Shown here: in pieces, positions 34,991 to 44,706 of the stretch
How positions within the stretch are numbered: the stretch's first letter is position 1
Layout of the letters: every line of letters starts with the position of its first letter
Source of the DNA: Arthrobacter sp. Soc17.1.1.1
GTDB lineage: Bacteria > Actinomycetota > Actinomycetes > Actinomycetales > Micrococcaceae
Direction: 5' to 3'
DNA length: 64,000 nucleotides
Assembly: GCF_036867195.1 (NCBI RefSeq)
Contig: NZ_JBAJII010000001.1
Span: 3,348,001-3,412,000, forward strand
Made by a program: the position numbers and the translations under genes
The notes under the pieces: model-generated
Databases searched by the model: none
What the model was told of the DNA's origin: nothing
The model's input: the letters and a program-made list of their open reading frames with translations, nothing else

Positions 34991-37599
34991 CGCGCCGCGT
35001 CCCCCGCGGCCCCGCCCGACCCGCTGGGCACGAGGGACGAGCCGTCGCCGATGCACCGGACCACGGGGGACAGCGTGGCGGCCGAGAGGTCGGCGGGCGC
35101 GTCGAGCGGACCGCCGTCGCGCCGGCTGATCGTGAAGACGGCGGTCTCCCCGGGCAGCACCGTGAGCATCATGTCGTCCACGACGAGTTCCGGGGCGCCC
35201 ACGCCGAGCATGTCGGCGAGGCGGTCCGCGAAGACGCAGAGGTCGCGCAGCAGCGTCTCCGCGTGGACGCTGACGCGCACGGTGCCGCCGTCGGCCGTGG
35301 CCTCCGCCGTGAAGCGCGGTGCCGCGGGTGCGAGCGCGGCGTCGGGTGCGAAGAACCACGTGGACCGCAGTCCGTCCGCGTCGGCCACGAGGAACTCGGA
35401 GTCGCTGACGGCGGTGAGGCCCCCGGGGAGGAGGGCACGCGCCGTCCCGTCCGCCGCGGCGGTGAGCGGGAGGGTCTCGCGGGCGAGCTCCGTCCCGTCC
35501 AGCGCGAGGCGGCGCACGACGACGTCGGCCGCCCAGGCGGACAGCCCGTCGTTGACGAGCACCACTTCGAGGCCGTCCGGGCCCGTGGGGTCATCCGTCC
35601 CGCCGGCCGTGACGGGGACGATCGCCAGCAGGTGGTCGGCGAAGGAGCGGCGCAGCGCGTACCAGACCGGCTTCTCGATGCCGTCGCCGTCCACGGCGGA
35701 CCAGCTGAGCACGGGCCAGCAGTCGTTGAGCTGCCAGATGACCACGCCCGCGCAGCGCTCGCGTGTCCGCAGCCATTCGGCGCCGACGGCCTGTGAGCGG
35801 GCCTGCACCATCTGGGTGAGGTAGTGCCAGTCCTCGGCCGCCCCGGGGGCGCCGAAGTAGGGCTCGAGGCCTCGGGCGAGCTTCTCCATGCCGTCCGCGG
35901 CCCGCATGTGGTGGGCCACCTGCGGGTTCTCCGGGACGAGGTCGCCCTCGGTCACGACGCGCTGCAGGGTGGACCAGGCCGGGGGTGCGCACCAGCCCAT
36001 CTCGGAGACGAAGGGCGGGTCGACGTCGCGGTAGTGGACGTAGTCCACGTTGTTCCAGACCTCCCAGATGTGCACGGGCCCGGAGTCGCGGTCGTTCGGG
36101 TGCCTGTCCAGGGACCCGGACCACGGGCTGTTCGGCACATAGGGGCGGGAGGGGTCGAGGCGGTCGATGACGCCCGGGAGGACCTCCGTGTAGAAGGCGG
36201 CGCCGTACGGGCGTCCGTCGAGGATCTCGGGCCAGCCCCAGTCGTACATGCCCCACACGCACTCGTTGCCGCCGCACCAGATCACGAGGCTCGGGTGCGA
36301 GGACAGGCGCGCCACGGCCTGCTCCGCCTCGGTGGTCACGGCCTCGATCATGGCGTCGGACTCGTCGTAGGCCGCGCAGGCGAAGAGGAAGTCGTGCCAG
36401 ACCATGAGTCCGCGTTCGTCGCAGCCGGCCATGAACTCCTCGGTCGAGAAGTAGCCGCCGCCCCAGACCCGCAGGAGGTTCGCGCCGCCGTCGACCGCCT
36501 GGTCGAGGCGCTGCCCGAGCCGCTCGTCGGTGACCTCGGCGATGAAGGGGTCGTCCGGGATCCAGTTGTAGCCGCGGACGCGGACGCGGCGGCCGTTGAC
36601 CGCCAGGGCCCAGGTGGTGCCGATGGCGTCGGGTTCCTCCTCCACTGTCACGGTGCGCAGGCCGATGCGGCGCGTGCCGGTGGACAGTGCGTCGCCCCCG
36701 CCCTCGCCGGCACCGTGGAGGACCACGGACAGGCCGTAGAGCGGCTGGGCGCCGAGCCCCACGGGCCACCACAGCTCGGGATCGGCGACGTCGAGTGCGA
36801 GCACCACGTCGTCGGCGTCGACGGGGACGCTCACCCGCGCGGCCTCGGAGCCGTCCGGTGCGGTGAGGACCGCGGTCAGGGTCAGTTCGGACGCCGGGTC
36901 GGGGCGCTCGACCCCGACGCTGACACCGACGGTCGCCGTCGTGCCGCCGGGTCCTTCGTGGAGGGCCGTGTCGGGCCGGATCGAGGCGATGCGCCCGCGC
37001 GACCAGGACTCGAGGCGGATCGGCTGCCAGATACCGGCCGTGACGTAGTGCGGCCCCCAGTCCCAGCCGAAGTTGCAGGCGCTCTTGCGCACGTACGGGT
37101 AGGGCTCGTCGTAGGGGCGCGGCAGTTCCCCGCCGAGCTGGGCCTCGCACTCGTGGGCGGCGTCCCAGGCGGAGCCGAACGTGATCTCCAGGAGGTTCTC
37201 GCCGGGGGTGAGCAGGTGGGCGACCTCCCAGCGGTACCCGATGTGCTGGTCCGCGGTGACGGCGACGTCCTGGCCGTTCAGGCGCACGGTCGCGAAGGTG
37301 TCGAGGCCGTCGGCCACGAGCTCGGTCCGGTCCTCCGACGTCCCGTCCCAGGTGAAGGTCCGCGAGTAGGTCCACTGCGAGTGCCCGATCCACATCTGGT
37401 CCGCCTCGCGCAGGCCGACGTCGGGGTCCTCCAGCAGGCCGGCGGCCAGCAGGTCGGTGTGGACCTGGCCGGGCACGGTGGCGGGGATGGCCGCGCCGCC
37501 CGTGGCGTACGACGGCGAGCCGTCCGGTCCGGCGGTCCAGGTGAGCTGCCAGGTGCCGCCCAGGTCGAGGGTCTGCGGGGCGGTGGTCGTGTGGTTCAT
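34987..37599 (-). CDS. GH2 beta-mannosidase
   Basis: 870 residues without signal peptide, so intracellular. GH2 layout: sugar-binding domain (GGTWQLTW, YSRTFTW, CNFGWDWGPHYVTAGIW), immunoglobulin-like domain, then the catalytic barrel with acid/base E446 in WCGGNECVWG and nucleophile E533 in FVSEMGW. The FGWDWGP signature is characteristic of beta-mannosidases. The start at 37599 has GGAG seven bases upstream; ATG 37605 abuts the site. Cleaves mannose from the non-reducing end of imported manno-oligosaccharides. Between the ABC ATPases and the ROK kinase. Confidence 0.94.
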   Translation of the reverse strand: MNHTTTAPQTLDLGGTWQLTWTAGPDGSPSYATGGAAIPATVPGQVHTDLLAAGLLEDPDVGLREADQMWIGHSQWTYSRTFTWDGTSEDRTELVADGLDTFATVRLNGQDVAVTADQHIGYRWEVAHLLTPGENLLEITFGSAWDAAHECEAQLGGELPRPYDEPYPYVRKSACNFGWDWGPHYVTAGIWQPIRLESWSRGRIASIRPDTALHEGPGGTTATVGVSVGVERPDPASELTLTAVLTAPDGSEAARVSVPVDADDVVLALDVADPELWWPVGLGAQPLYGLSVVLHGAGEGGGDALSTGTRRIGLRTVTVEEEPDAIGTTWALAVNGRRVRVRGYNWIPDDPFIAEVTDERLGQRLDQAVDGGANLLRVWGGGYFSTEEFMAGCDERGLMVWHDFLFACAAYDESDAMIEAVTTEAEQAVARLSSHPSLVIWCGGNECVWGMYDWGWPEILDGRPYGAAFYTEVLPGVIDRLDPSRPYVPNSPWSGSLDRHPNDRDSGPVHIWEVWNNVDYVHYRDVDPPFVSEMGWCAPPAWSTLQRVVTEGDLVPENPQVAHHMRAADGMEKLARGLEPYFGAPGAAEDWHYLTQMVQARSQAVGAEWLRTRERCAGVVIWQLNDCWPVLSWSAVDGDGIEKPVWYALRRSFADHLLAIVPVTAGGTDDPTGPDGLEVVLVNDGLSAWAADVVVRRLALDGTELARETLPLTAAADGTARALLPGGLTAVSDSEFLVADADGLRSTWFFAPDAALAPAAPRFTAEATADGGTVRVSVHAETLLRDLCVFADRLADMLGVGAPELVVDDMMLTVLPGETAVFTISRRDGGPLDAPADLSAATLSPVVRCIGDGSSLVPSGSGGAAGDAAR

Positions 37600-37665
37600 G
37601 CACATACTCCAGTGGTGGGTCTGCGGCGCCCTGGGGGCTGCCGGTGGTTCGGGGGCCTGCGGGGA

Positions 37666-38453
<788 letters not shown>

Positions 38454-38457
<4 letters not shown>

Positions 38458-39425
38458 GCGGGCTCTCCGTTCTGCGCGCGTGATCCGCCGCGGATGAAGT
38501 CGCCGCGTTCCCCGGTCAGGCTGGGGAAGGATGCGAGCAGCTTCTTGGTGTACTCGTGCTGGGGGTCCGTGTACAGCTCGACGGCGTCGCCGAGCTCCAC
38601 GATCTCGCCCTCGCGCATCACCGCGATGCGGTCGCTGATCTCCAGCAGGAGGGGGAGGTCGTGCGTGATGAAGATGACCGCGAAACCGAGGTCGGCGCGA
38701 AGCCGGGTGATCTCCCGCAGGATGTCACGCTGGACCACGACGTCGAGGGCCGTGGTGGGTTCGTCCATGATCATGACCTGCGGGTCCAGCGCCATGGCCA
38801 TGGCGATCATGACGCGCTGGCGCATGCCGCCCGAGAGTTCGTGCGGGTAGGAGCGGAGCCGGCTCCGGTCCACGCCCACGCGTTCGAGGAGGTCCCCGCA
38901 CCTCGCGCGGCGCTCCTTCTTCGGCATGTCCGGCCGGTGGGTGGAGAAGATGTCCTCGATCTGGCTCTGGATGGTGATGACCGGGTTGAGCGAGTTCATG
39001 GCGCCCTGGAAGACCATGGCGATCTTGTCCCAGCGGAAGGCGCGGAGCTCCTCGCCGCTGAGTTCGTTGAGGTCGATCACATAGCCCTCGCGCGAGTGGA
39101 AATGGGCGCTGCCGCCGGTGATGACGGCCGGCGGCTTCAGGAGCCGGTTGATGCCATAGGCGAGGGTGGATTTGCCGCAGCCGCTCTCCCCCGCGAGGCC
39201 CAGGATCTCCCCGCGACCGAGGGTGAGGCTCACGTTCTTCACGGCCTTGACCACGCGGTCGCCCTTGTACTCGACACTGAAGTCGTCGATGGTCAGGACC
39301 GGGTGTTCGCGCGCCTCCGCGGCGCGGCCGCTGCGCTGCTCGCGTCCGGGCCGGCGCTCGTCCGCGGTGCCGGGTGCGCCGCGGTCCGTGATGCTGACGG
39401 CGTGGGCTCCCTGGTCGGTGCTCAC
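38454..39425 (-). CDS. Opp/Dpp-type ABC transporter ATP-binding protein (D type)
   Basis: 323 residues, starting at GTG 39425 (GGAGG seven bases upstream; GTGA overlaps the permease stop). An unusual charged N-terminal extension of about 40 residues precedes the NBD. Walker A GESGCGKST, signature LSGGMRQRV, Walker B VMIMDEPTTALD; the C-terminal oligopeptide-transporter extension YTKKLLASFPSL is present. Confidence 0.93.
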
Positions 39426-40381
39426 AGGACATCCTCCTTCGTGGCGGCGCGCAGTTCGGACTTCGAGAGCTTCCAGGAGCGCCGGGTGGCGCGGGTCTGG
39501 GAGCGCAGCTTCGGATTGATGATCTCGTCGATGGAGAAGTTGATGAGGGCCAGCGCTGCGCCGAACAGGGCGATCAGCAGTCCCGGTGGTACGAACCACC
39601 ACCAGGCGCCGAGCCGCAGGGCGAGCCCGTTCTGGGCGAAGTAGAGCATGGTGCCCCAGGTGAAGGAGTCCGACGCCCCGAGCCCCAGGAAGGAGAGCCC
39701 TGCCTCACCGAGGATCGCGAAGATGATGGCGAACACCATCTGCGAGGCGAGCAGGGGGATCAGGTTCGGGAGGATCTCGACGCCCAGGATGCGCCAGGAC
39801 CTCTCGCCGGACACGCGGGCGGCGGCGACGTAGTCGCGGTTGCGCACACTGAGGGTGAAGCCACGCAGGACGCGGGCGGAGCCTGCCCAGCCGGTGATCG
39901 CGAGGACCACGGCGACGAGCAGGATGCTCTTCTCGGGGACGTAGCTGGAGATGATGATGACGAGCGGCAGGCCCGGGATGACGAGCATGACGTTACTGAA
40001 GAGCGAGAAGGACTCGTCGAGCCACCCCCCGAAGTAGGCACCGATGATGCCGAAGAAGGCGGACAGGAAGAGCGTCAGCACGCCGACGATCAGGCCCACC
40101 GTGAGGGATCCACGGGTGGCATAGGCGAGCTGCGCGAAGACGTCCTGGCCGGTCTGCGTGGTGCCGAGGAGGAAACCGGGCGCGGGACCCGCGAGGCCGA
40201 CATTGTCGACCCTCGACGGGTCGCCGACGAAGAACGGACCGAAGATGCCGAACAGGGCGATGCTGCCGGCGATGATGAGCCCGGCGGCGAGCTTCGGCGT
40301 CATCGGCGGCAGCGAGCGCTTCGGCCGGGACGACCGTGCACTCGCGGCGGCGACGCCCGGGTCCTGGGTGGTGGTGGTCAT
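39422..40381 (-). CDS. Opp/Dpp-type ABC transporter permease (C type)
   Basis: 319 residues, about six membrane helices. Short cytosolic N-terminus (RPKRSLPPMTPKL), FLLGTTQTGQDVFAQLAYAT typical of DppC, and the EAA loop AARVSGERSWRILGVEILPN. Forms the channel with the B-type permease. Confidence 0.93.
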   Translation of the reverse strand: MTTTTQDPGVAAASARSSRPKRSLPPMTPKLAAGLIIAGSIALFGIFGPFFVGDPSRVDNVGLAGPAPGFLLGTTQTGQDVFAQLAYATRGSLTVGLIVGVLTLFLSAFFGIIGAYFGGWLDESFSLFSNVMLVIPGLPLVIIISSYVPEKSILLVAVVLAITGWAGSARVLRGFTLSVRNRDYVAAARVSGERSWRILGVEILPNLIPLLASQMVFAIIFAILGEAGLSFLGLGASDSFTWGTMLYFAQNGLALRLGAWWWFVPPGLLIALFGAALALINFSIDEIINPKLRSQTRATRRSWKLSKSELRAATKEDVL

Positions 40382-40389
40382 GGCGAGTC

Positions 40390-41379
40390 CTAGCTTCGGG
40401 CCCGGGTGCGGGGATCGATGAACGAGTAGAGGAGGTCCACGAGCAGGTTCGCCCCGAGGACGGACAGCGTGATGACGAGGAACAGTCCCTGCATCAGGGA
40501 GTAGTCGTTACTGCCCACCGCGTTGAGGAGCGCGGAGCCGATCCCCGGGTAGGAGAACACGGCCTCCGTGACGATCGAGCCCGCCACCACGAAGCCGAGC
40601 GAGATCGCGAAGCCGGCCACGGAGGGCAGGACGGCGTTGCGCGCGGCGTAGGTGGTCATGATCCGCAGGGGGCGGAGCCCCTTGGCCTCGGCCGTGAGGA
40701 TGTAGTCGTCCGAGAGCGTGGAGACCATCATGTTCCGCATACCGAGCATCCAGCCGCCCACGGAGGAGATGACGATCGTCAGGGCGGGCAGGGTGCCGTA
40801 GTAGATGACGCTGCCGATGAATTCCAGGTTCCAGCCCGGGCTGGTCTCGTAGACGTTGTAGCCGCCGTTGAGCGGGAACAGGTCCCACATGCCGCCGAGC
40901 ACGAACAGCAGGATCAGGGCCAGCCAGAAATAGGGGACGGACTGCAGCATGGTGGTCACCGGGATGAGGTTGTCCAGCCACGAGCCACGCTTCCAGCCGG
41001 CCAGCATCCCGAGGGCGACACCGAGCACGAACGAGATGACGGTGGCGACGCCGATGAGCCCGATGGTCCACGGCAGGGTCTGCGCGATGATGTCGGTCAC
41101 CGATGCGGGGAAGAAGGCGACGGACGTACCGAGGTCGAGGGTGAAGAGCTTCCCGAGGTACTGCCAGTACTGCACGATCAGCGGTGCCTCGGTGTTGGTG
41201 CCGAGGAGCAGCTCCACCGCCTCACGCGCTTCCGGGGTGACCGGCCCGCGCTGCGCCAGCTTGGCCAGCATGATGTCCACGGGGTTTCCCGGCAGGAGGC
41301 GCGGGAGGAAGAAGTTGACCGTCAGGGCGGCCCAGAACGCGATGAGGTAGAACCCCAGCTTCTGCAGGATGTATTTCAT
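40390..41379 (-). CDS. Opp/Dpp-type ABC transporter permease (B type)
   Basis: 329 residues, six membrane helices. N-terminal LGFYLIAFWAALTVNFFLPR with LLPGNPVD (the DppB hallmark), EAA loop ILTAEAKGLRPLRIMTTYAA. Start 41379 is preferred by alignment to the family; the ribosome site is weak. It follows the solute-binding gene after a strong intercistronic hairpin. Confidence 0.92.
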   Translation of the reverse strand: MKYILQKLGFYLIAFWAALTVNFFLPRLLPGNPVDIMLAKLAQRGPVTPEAREAVELLLGTNTEAPLIVQYWQYLGKLFTLDLGTSVAFFPASVTDIIAQTLPWTIGLIGVATVISFVLGVALGMLAGWKRGSWLDNLIPVTTMLQSVPYFWLALILLFVLGGMWDLFPLNGGYNVYETSPGWNLEFIGSVIYYGTLPALTIVISSVGGWMLGMRNMMVSTLSDDYILTAEAKGLRPLRIMTTYAARNAVLPSVAGFAISLGFVVAGSIVTEAVFSYPGIGSALLNAVGSNDYSLMQGLFLVITLSVLGANLLVDLLYSFIDPRTRARS

Positions 41380-41408
41380 GGGAGTCGGCTTTCCACGGCA
41401 GGTCGAGG

Positions 41409-41454
41409 CCCGTGCCACGGACGGGAGGATGATCCCTCCCGCCCGTGGCACGGG
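41409..41454 (-). other. Intercistronic hairpin after the solute-binding gene
   Basis: Twenty-base arms (41409-41428 and 41435-41454) with one mismatch and loop ATGATC. Hairpins here commonly let the binding-protein message accumulate above that of the membrane components. Confidence 0.8.
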
Positions 41455-41466
41455 GTGGAGGACTGG

Positions 41467-43167
41467 TTACTCGGCAGGCGTGATGTTCTTCAGCACGATG
41501 CCGTTGTCCCAGGCCTTCCAGGTGGCCGCGAGGGCGTAGGGGTCCTCGTTGGTCGGCCAGCCGGTGGCACGCTCGGTGTTGAACTCGGTCAGGAGCGAGT
41601 TCACGTAGATGGGGATGTAGGGCATGTCGCGGACGATCTCGTCCTGGATGATGCCGTACTGCTCCTTTTGCACGGTCTCGTCGTTCGTGGCGCGTGCTGC
41701 GGCAAGCGCCTCGTCGACCACGGGGTTCGAGTAGCGCGCGGTGTTGTTGTTCAGCGCGGACTCACCCACGGGCGTCGTGTTCGCCGAGTTGTACCACTTC
41801 TCGTACGAGTAGTACGGGTTGTTCGAAGGCTGCAGGCCGATCGACTCGAGTGTGAGCTGGTACTTCCCGATGTTCAGGTTGTTGATCCACTCGTTGTACG
41901 TGATCTGCGTCGGCTTGAGCTCGATGCCGACCTCGCGCAGCTGCTGCGCCATGGCGTCGTTGAGCGAGATGAAGTCGCTGTAGCCCGTGACGGTCTGGAT
42001 GCCGAGCGACAGGCGCTCGCCGTCCTTCTCGCGGATGCCGTCGCTGCCCTCGACCCAGCCGGCCTCGTCCAGGACCTTACGGGCTTCCTCGACGTTGGCG
42101 TTGGCGGGCGTCTCGGTGTTCTCCGGGTCGGCGATCCAGGCGGCGTCGCGCTCGGGGAGCACCAGGGTGGGTGACGCCGTCCCGGCGAAGCCGCCGCCGG
42201 CCAGGGCGTTCAGCTGCTCGCGGTCGATGCCCTGGTAGATGGCCTGGCGCACCGCGGGATCGGTCTGCGGCCCTTCGCAGCCCAGCTCCTCGTTGGAGCA
42301 GGTGAAGATCGAGGCGGTCAGGGCGGGCGTGTTGACGTAGGAGAGGTTCTCGTTGTCCGACAGGATCTGCTCGAGGCCGGGCAGGAACGAGCTCATCCAG
42401 TCCACCTCGCCGGCCAGGAGTGCGCCCGTGGCCGCGTCGGCGCTTTCGAGCGAGATGTAGCGGACCTCGTTGATCGCGGGCTTGCCCTCTTCCCAGTAGA
42501 GGTCGTTCTTCTCGAGCAGGTAGCTCTGCGCGGTGAAGTCCTTGACCTTGAAGGGGCCGGTGCCCACGGGGTTCGGGTTGGTCTCCGTGATGGGATCCGC
42601 GACGTCCTTCCAGATGTGCTCGGGGACGATGCCCCGGTTGCCGAGCACGCTCGGCTCCTGCATGAACGAGTTCTCCGTGAAGGTGAGCACAGCGGTGGTG
42701 TCGTCCGTGGCCTCGGCGGTCGCCGCGAGGCCCGTGGTGTTCAGCTCGGGGGTCTCGTTGACGAGGTTGAAGGTGAAGGCCACGTCCTTCGCGGTGAACG
42801 GTTCGCCGTCGGACCACTTGACGCCCTCACGGGTCTTGATGGTGAGCTGCGTGCCGTCCTCGTTCCATGCGAACGATTCGGCGAGCAGCGGCATGGGCTC
42901 CTCGTCGGAGGCCGCGTTGTACCAGAAGAGCGGCTCGAAGATCACGCCGAGGGTGGGCTGGAGCGCGGTGGACGAGAACGGGTTGAAGTTCTCGGAGATG
43001 GTACCGGTGGCTCCGTTGAAGACCGTGACGGAGGAGGCGTCCGAGCCGGCGCCTCCGGTGGACGCTCCCCCGCCGCCGGCGCAGCCGCTGAGGGCGAGGG
43101 TCGCGACGCTGAGCAGGGAGGCGGCAGCCAGGCCCAGTCGCCGGGAACCCGAGAGTGTTGAGGACAT
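41467..43167 (-). CDS. ABC transporter solute-binding lipoprotein (SBP_bac_5 family)
   Basis: 566 residues. Lipoprotein signal with LSGC, Cys 29. The SBP_bac_5 domain covers residues about 60-530 (FEPLFWYN, GVKWSDGEPFTAKDVAFTFN, PVGTGPFKVKDF, AVRQAIYQGIDREQLNAL). The family binds peptides or oligosaccharides; the mannosidase and kinase in the same operon point to manno-oligosaccharides. Start 43167 has AAAGG seven bases upstream; ATG 43182 does not. First gene of a seven-gene operon. Confidence 0.93.
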   Translation of the reverse strand: MSSTLSGSRRLGLAAASLLSVATLALSGCAGGGGASTGGAGSDASSVTVFNGATGTISENFNPFSSTALQPTLGVIFEPLFWYNAASDEEPMPLLAESFAWNEDGTQLTIKTREGVKWSDGEPFTAKDVAFTFNLVNETPELNTTGLAATAEATDDTTAVLTFTENSFMQEPSVLGNRGIVPEHIWKDVADPITETNPNPVGTGPFKVKDFTAQSYLLEKNDLYWEEGKPAINEVRYISLESADAATGALLAGEVDWMSSFLPGLEQILSDNENLSYVNTPALTASIFTCSNEELGCEGPQTDPAVRQAIYQGIDREQLNALAGGGFAGTASPTLVLPERDAAWIADPENTETPANANVEEARKVLDEAGWVEGSDGIREKDGERLSLGIQTVTGYSDFISLNDAMAQQLREVGIELKPTQITYNEWINNLNIGKYQLTLESIGLQPSNNPYYSYEKWYNSANTTPVGESALNNNTARYSNPVVDEALAAARATNDETVQKEQYGIIQDEIVRDMPYIPIYVNSLLTEFNTERATGWPTNEDPYALAATWKAWDNGIVLKNITPAE

Positions 43168-43243
43168 CTTTGTACCTTTCATCCGTGGGCGGCTGCGGTG
43201 CCGCCGGCCGGTTCCACCACCCGAGGGCGAACCGTTGAGTACT

Positions 43244-43272
43244 TTCTTAGGCGACTTTATTATCTAAGTCAA
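43244..43272 (-). promoter_or_regulatory. Promoter and AT-rich operator of the transporter operon
   Basis: Minus strand -35 TTGACT (43267-43272) and -10 TAAGAA (43244-43249) with a 17-base spacer. Inside are inverted repeats GACTT/AAGTC (43253-43257, 43266-43270) and CTTAG/CTAAG (43246-43250, 43264-43268). The AT-richness stands out from the surroundings. The ROK repressor at 47585 is a candidate binder. Confidence 0.6.
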
Positions 43273-43279
43273 GTAAGTG

Positions 43280-43488
43280 TGTGATCTACGCCTCACGACC
43301 GACTCGGTCCGTAACACCGTCGAAGGAGGGCCGCATCGCTCCGTCGTGACACCTCGCTTCCCGAGGTCACGCAGCTCGGCCTCCACCTGGGCCGGGGCGC
43401 CGCGGGTGTCACCAGGGGCACCTTCCACCTCGGCGACATCATCGTGACGTGGCGCCGGTCGGGCGTGCCGGGCACGCCCGACGGCCCC
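43280..43488. other. Intergenic stretch, possible coding remnant
   Basis: The 334-base gap between the binding-protein gene and the YbaK gene holds, besides the two promoters, an open plus-strand frame from about 43312 that reads like protein (TQLGLHLGRGAAGVTRGTF, then HLGDIIVTWRRSG) but has no start codon after its preceding stop. It may be a gene fragment or chance. Confidence 0.3.
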
Positions 43489-43494
43489 TACGAT
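43489..43494 (+). promoter_or_regulatory. -10 box of a leaderless YbaK transcript
   Basis: TACGAT seven bases before ATG 43502, no Shine-Dalgarno sequence. Confidence 0.5.
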
Positions 43495-43501
43495 GGGCAC
43501 C

Positions 43502-43969
43502 ATGGACCACCCCGCACGCCCGCTGCCCGCAGAACGTGACGCCGAGGCGCGCGGACTCGCCGTCACCCTCGTGCACAGGGACCATGCGGGCACCTTCGAC
43601 GACGCGGCCGCCGCCCAGGGGCTCACCCGCGACGACGGCGTGAAGACGATGGTGGCCAAGGTCGGCGGCGCCGCGGTGTTCGTCCTGATCCCCGGCACGC
43701 GGCGCCTGGACTGGCCCAAGCTGCGTGCCCTGCTCGGCGCCAACCGGGCATCCCTCGTGGAGCCCGAGGCGGCCCTCGAGATCACGGGCTACGCACCGGG
43801 CACCATCACGCCCCTCGGCAGCAGCAGCGACCTGCCCGTCTACGCCGACGAGCGCATCGCCGGACGCCGGATCGGCATGGGATCCGGTGCGCGGGACCTC
43901 CTGCTCTTCACGGATGCCGATCCGCTCCTGGCGTCCCTCGGCGCCACAATGGGTGACATCACCTCCTGA
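43502..43969 (+). CDS. YbaK/EbsC-type aminoacyl-tRNA deacylase
   Basis: 155 residues. YbaK fold: FDDAAAAQGLTRDDGVKTMV with the catalytic-type Lys in VKTMVAKVGG, AVFVLIPGTRRLDWPKLRAL, ALEITGYAPGTITPLG and the GSGARDLLLF end. Such proteins hydrolyse mischarged tRNAs in trans. ATG 43493 is an alternative start three codons longer; the -10 box position favours 43502. Confidence 0.88.
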   Translation: MDHPARPLPAERDAEARGLAVTLVHRDHAGTFDDAAAAQGLTRDDGVKTMVAKVGGAAVFVLIPGTRRLDWPKLRALLGANRASLVEPEAALEITGYAPGTITPLGSSSDLPVYADERIAGRRIGMGSGARDLLLFTDADPLLASLGATMGDITS

Positions 43970-43988
43970 GCCGGACCGGAGACCGCCA

Positions 43989-44123
43989 GACGGGCGCGGA
44001 CCGGACGGGCGCGGACCGGACGGGCGCGGACCGGACGGGCGCGGACCGGACGGGCGCGGACCGGACGGGCGCGGACCGGACGGGCGCGGACCGGACGGGC
44101 GCGGACCGGACGGGCGCGGACCG
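43989..44123. repeat. Minisatellite: nine perfect 15-base repeats
   Basis: Unit GACGGGCGCGGACCG is repeated nine times without a mismatch over 135 bases, between the stops of the convergent YbaK and GNAT genes. The strong purine/pyrimidine skew (G-rich top strand) and the lack of drift suggest recent expansion by slippage. Length is a multiple of three but no gene uses it. Confidence 0.97.
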
Positions 44124-44159
44124 GGCAGGCTCGTGCAGGACGACCCCGATCGGAAACGG

Positions 44160-44618
44160 TCAGACGAGGGTGCGCGCGTAGCAGACCGAGTGCGCCTCGC
44201 CGGCGTAGTGGCCGAAGTTGTCGATGCGGCGGTACCCCTCGCGCTCGTAGAAGCGCATCGCGTCCGGCTGTTCCGTGCCGGTCTCGAGGAGCAGCTCGGG
44301 GCACCCCAGGGTCCGCGCCTCCTCCTCGATGCGCCGCAGGATCGCCGTCGCGACACCCCGGCCGCGGAGGGCCGGCAGCACGAACATGCGCTTGATCTCG
44401 AGGCCTCCGGCCCCGAGCGGCCGCAGTCCGCCACAGCCCACCGCGGTCCCGTCCGCGGTCCGCGCGACGAGGAAGAACGGCACGTTGGCCGCGGTGGGCG
44501 GCTCGCCGGGCTCGTGGTCCTCGCTGCTGTAGCGCACATGCAGCTCGGCCTGCTGGGCGTCGCGCAGCGCGGTGGCATCCGGGGCGTCGTAGGGCACGCG
44601 GTCGAGGATCAGGTGCAT
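44160..44618 (-). CDS. GNAT family N-acetyltransferase
   Basis: 152 residues. FFLVARTADGTAVGCGGLRP, EIKRMFVLPALRGRGVATAI (acetyl-CoA loop RGRGVA), LLLETGTEQPDAMRFYEREG, then YRRIDNFGHYAGEAHSVCYA; the last strings match the YycN/PA4534-like subgroup. Substrate unknown. GAGGAG lies ten bases upstream of the start. Confidence 0.92.
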   Translation of the reverse strand: MHLILDRVPYDAPDATALRDAQQAELHVRYSSEDHEPGEPPTAANVPFFLVARTADGTAVGCGGLRPLGAGGLEIKRMFVLPALRGRGVATAILRRIEEEARTLGCPELLLETGTEQPDAMRFYEREGYRRIDNFGHYAGEAHSVCYARTLV

Positions 44619-44706
44619 CGGGGCGTCGCTCCTCGCGGGGTGTCGGTGCCTTCCATCCTTGCACCGGGGATCGCAGGTCGGGTGTCCGTAGTGATTCGCC
44701 GGCGTC

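Noticed and set aside
43989-44123. CRISPR-like array
   Set aside because: The 15-base units are contiguous with no spacers; it is a simple tandem repeat.
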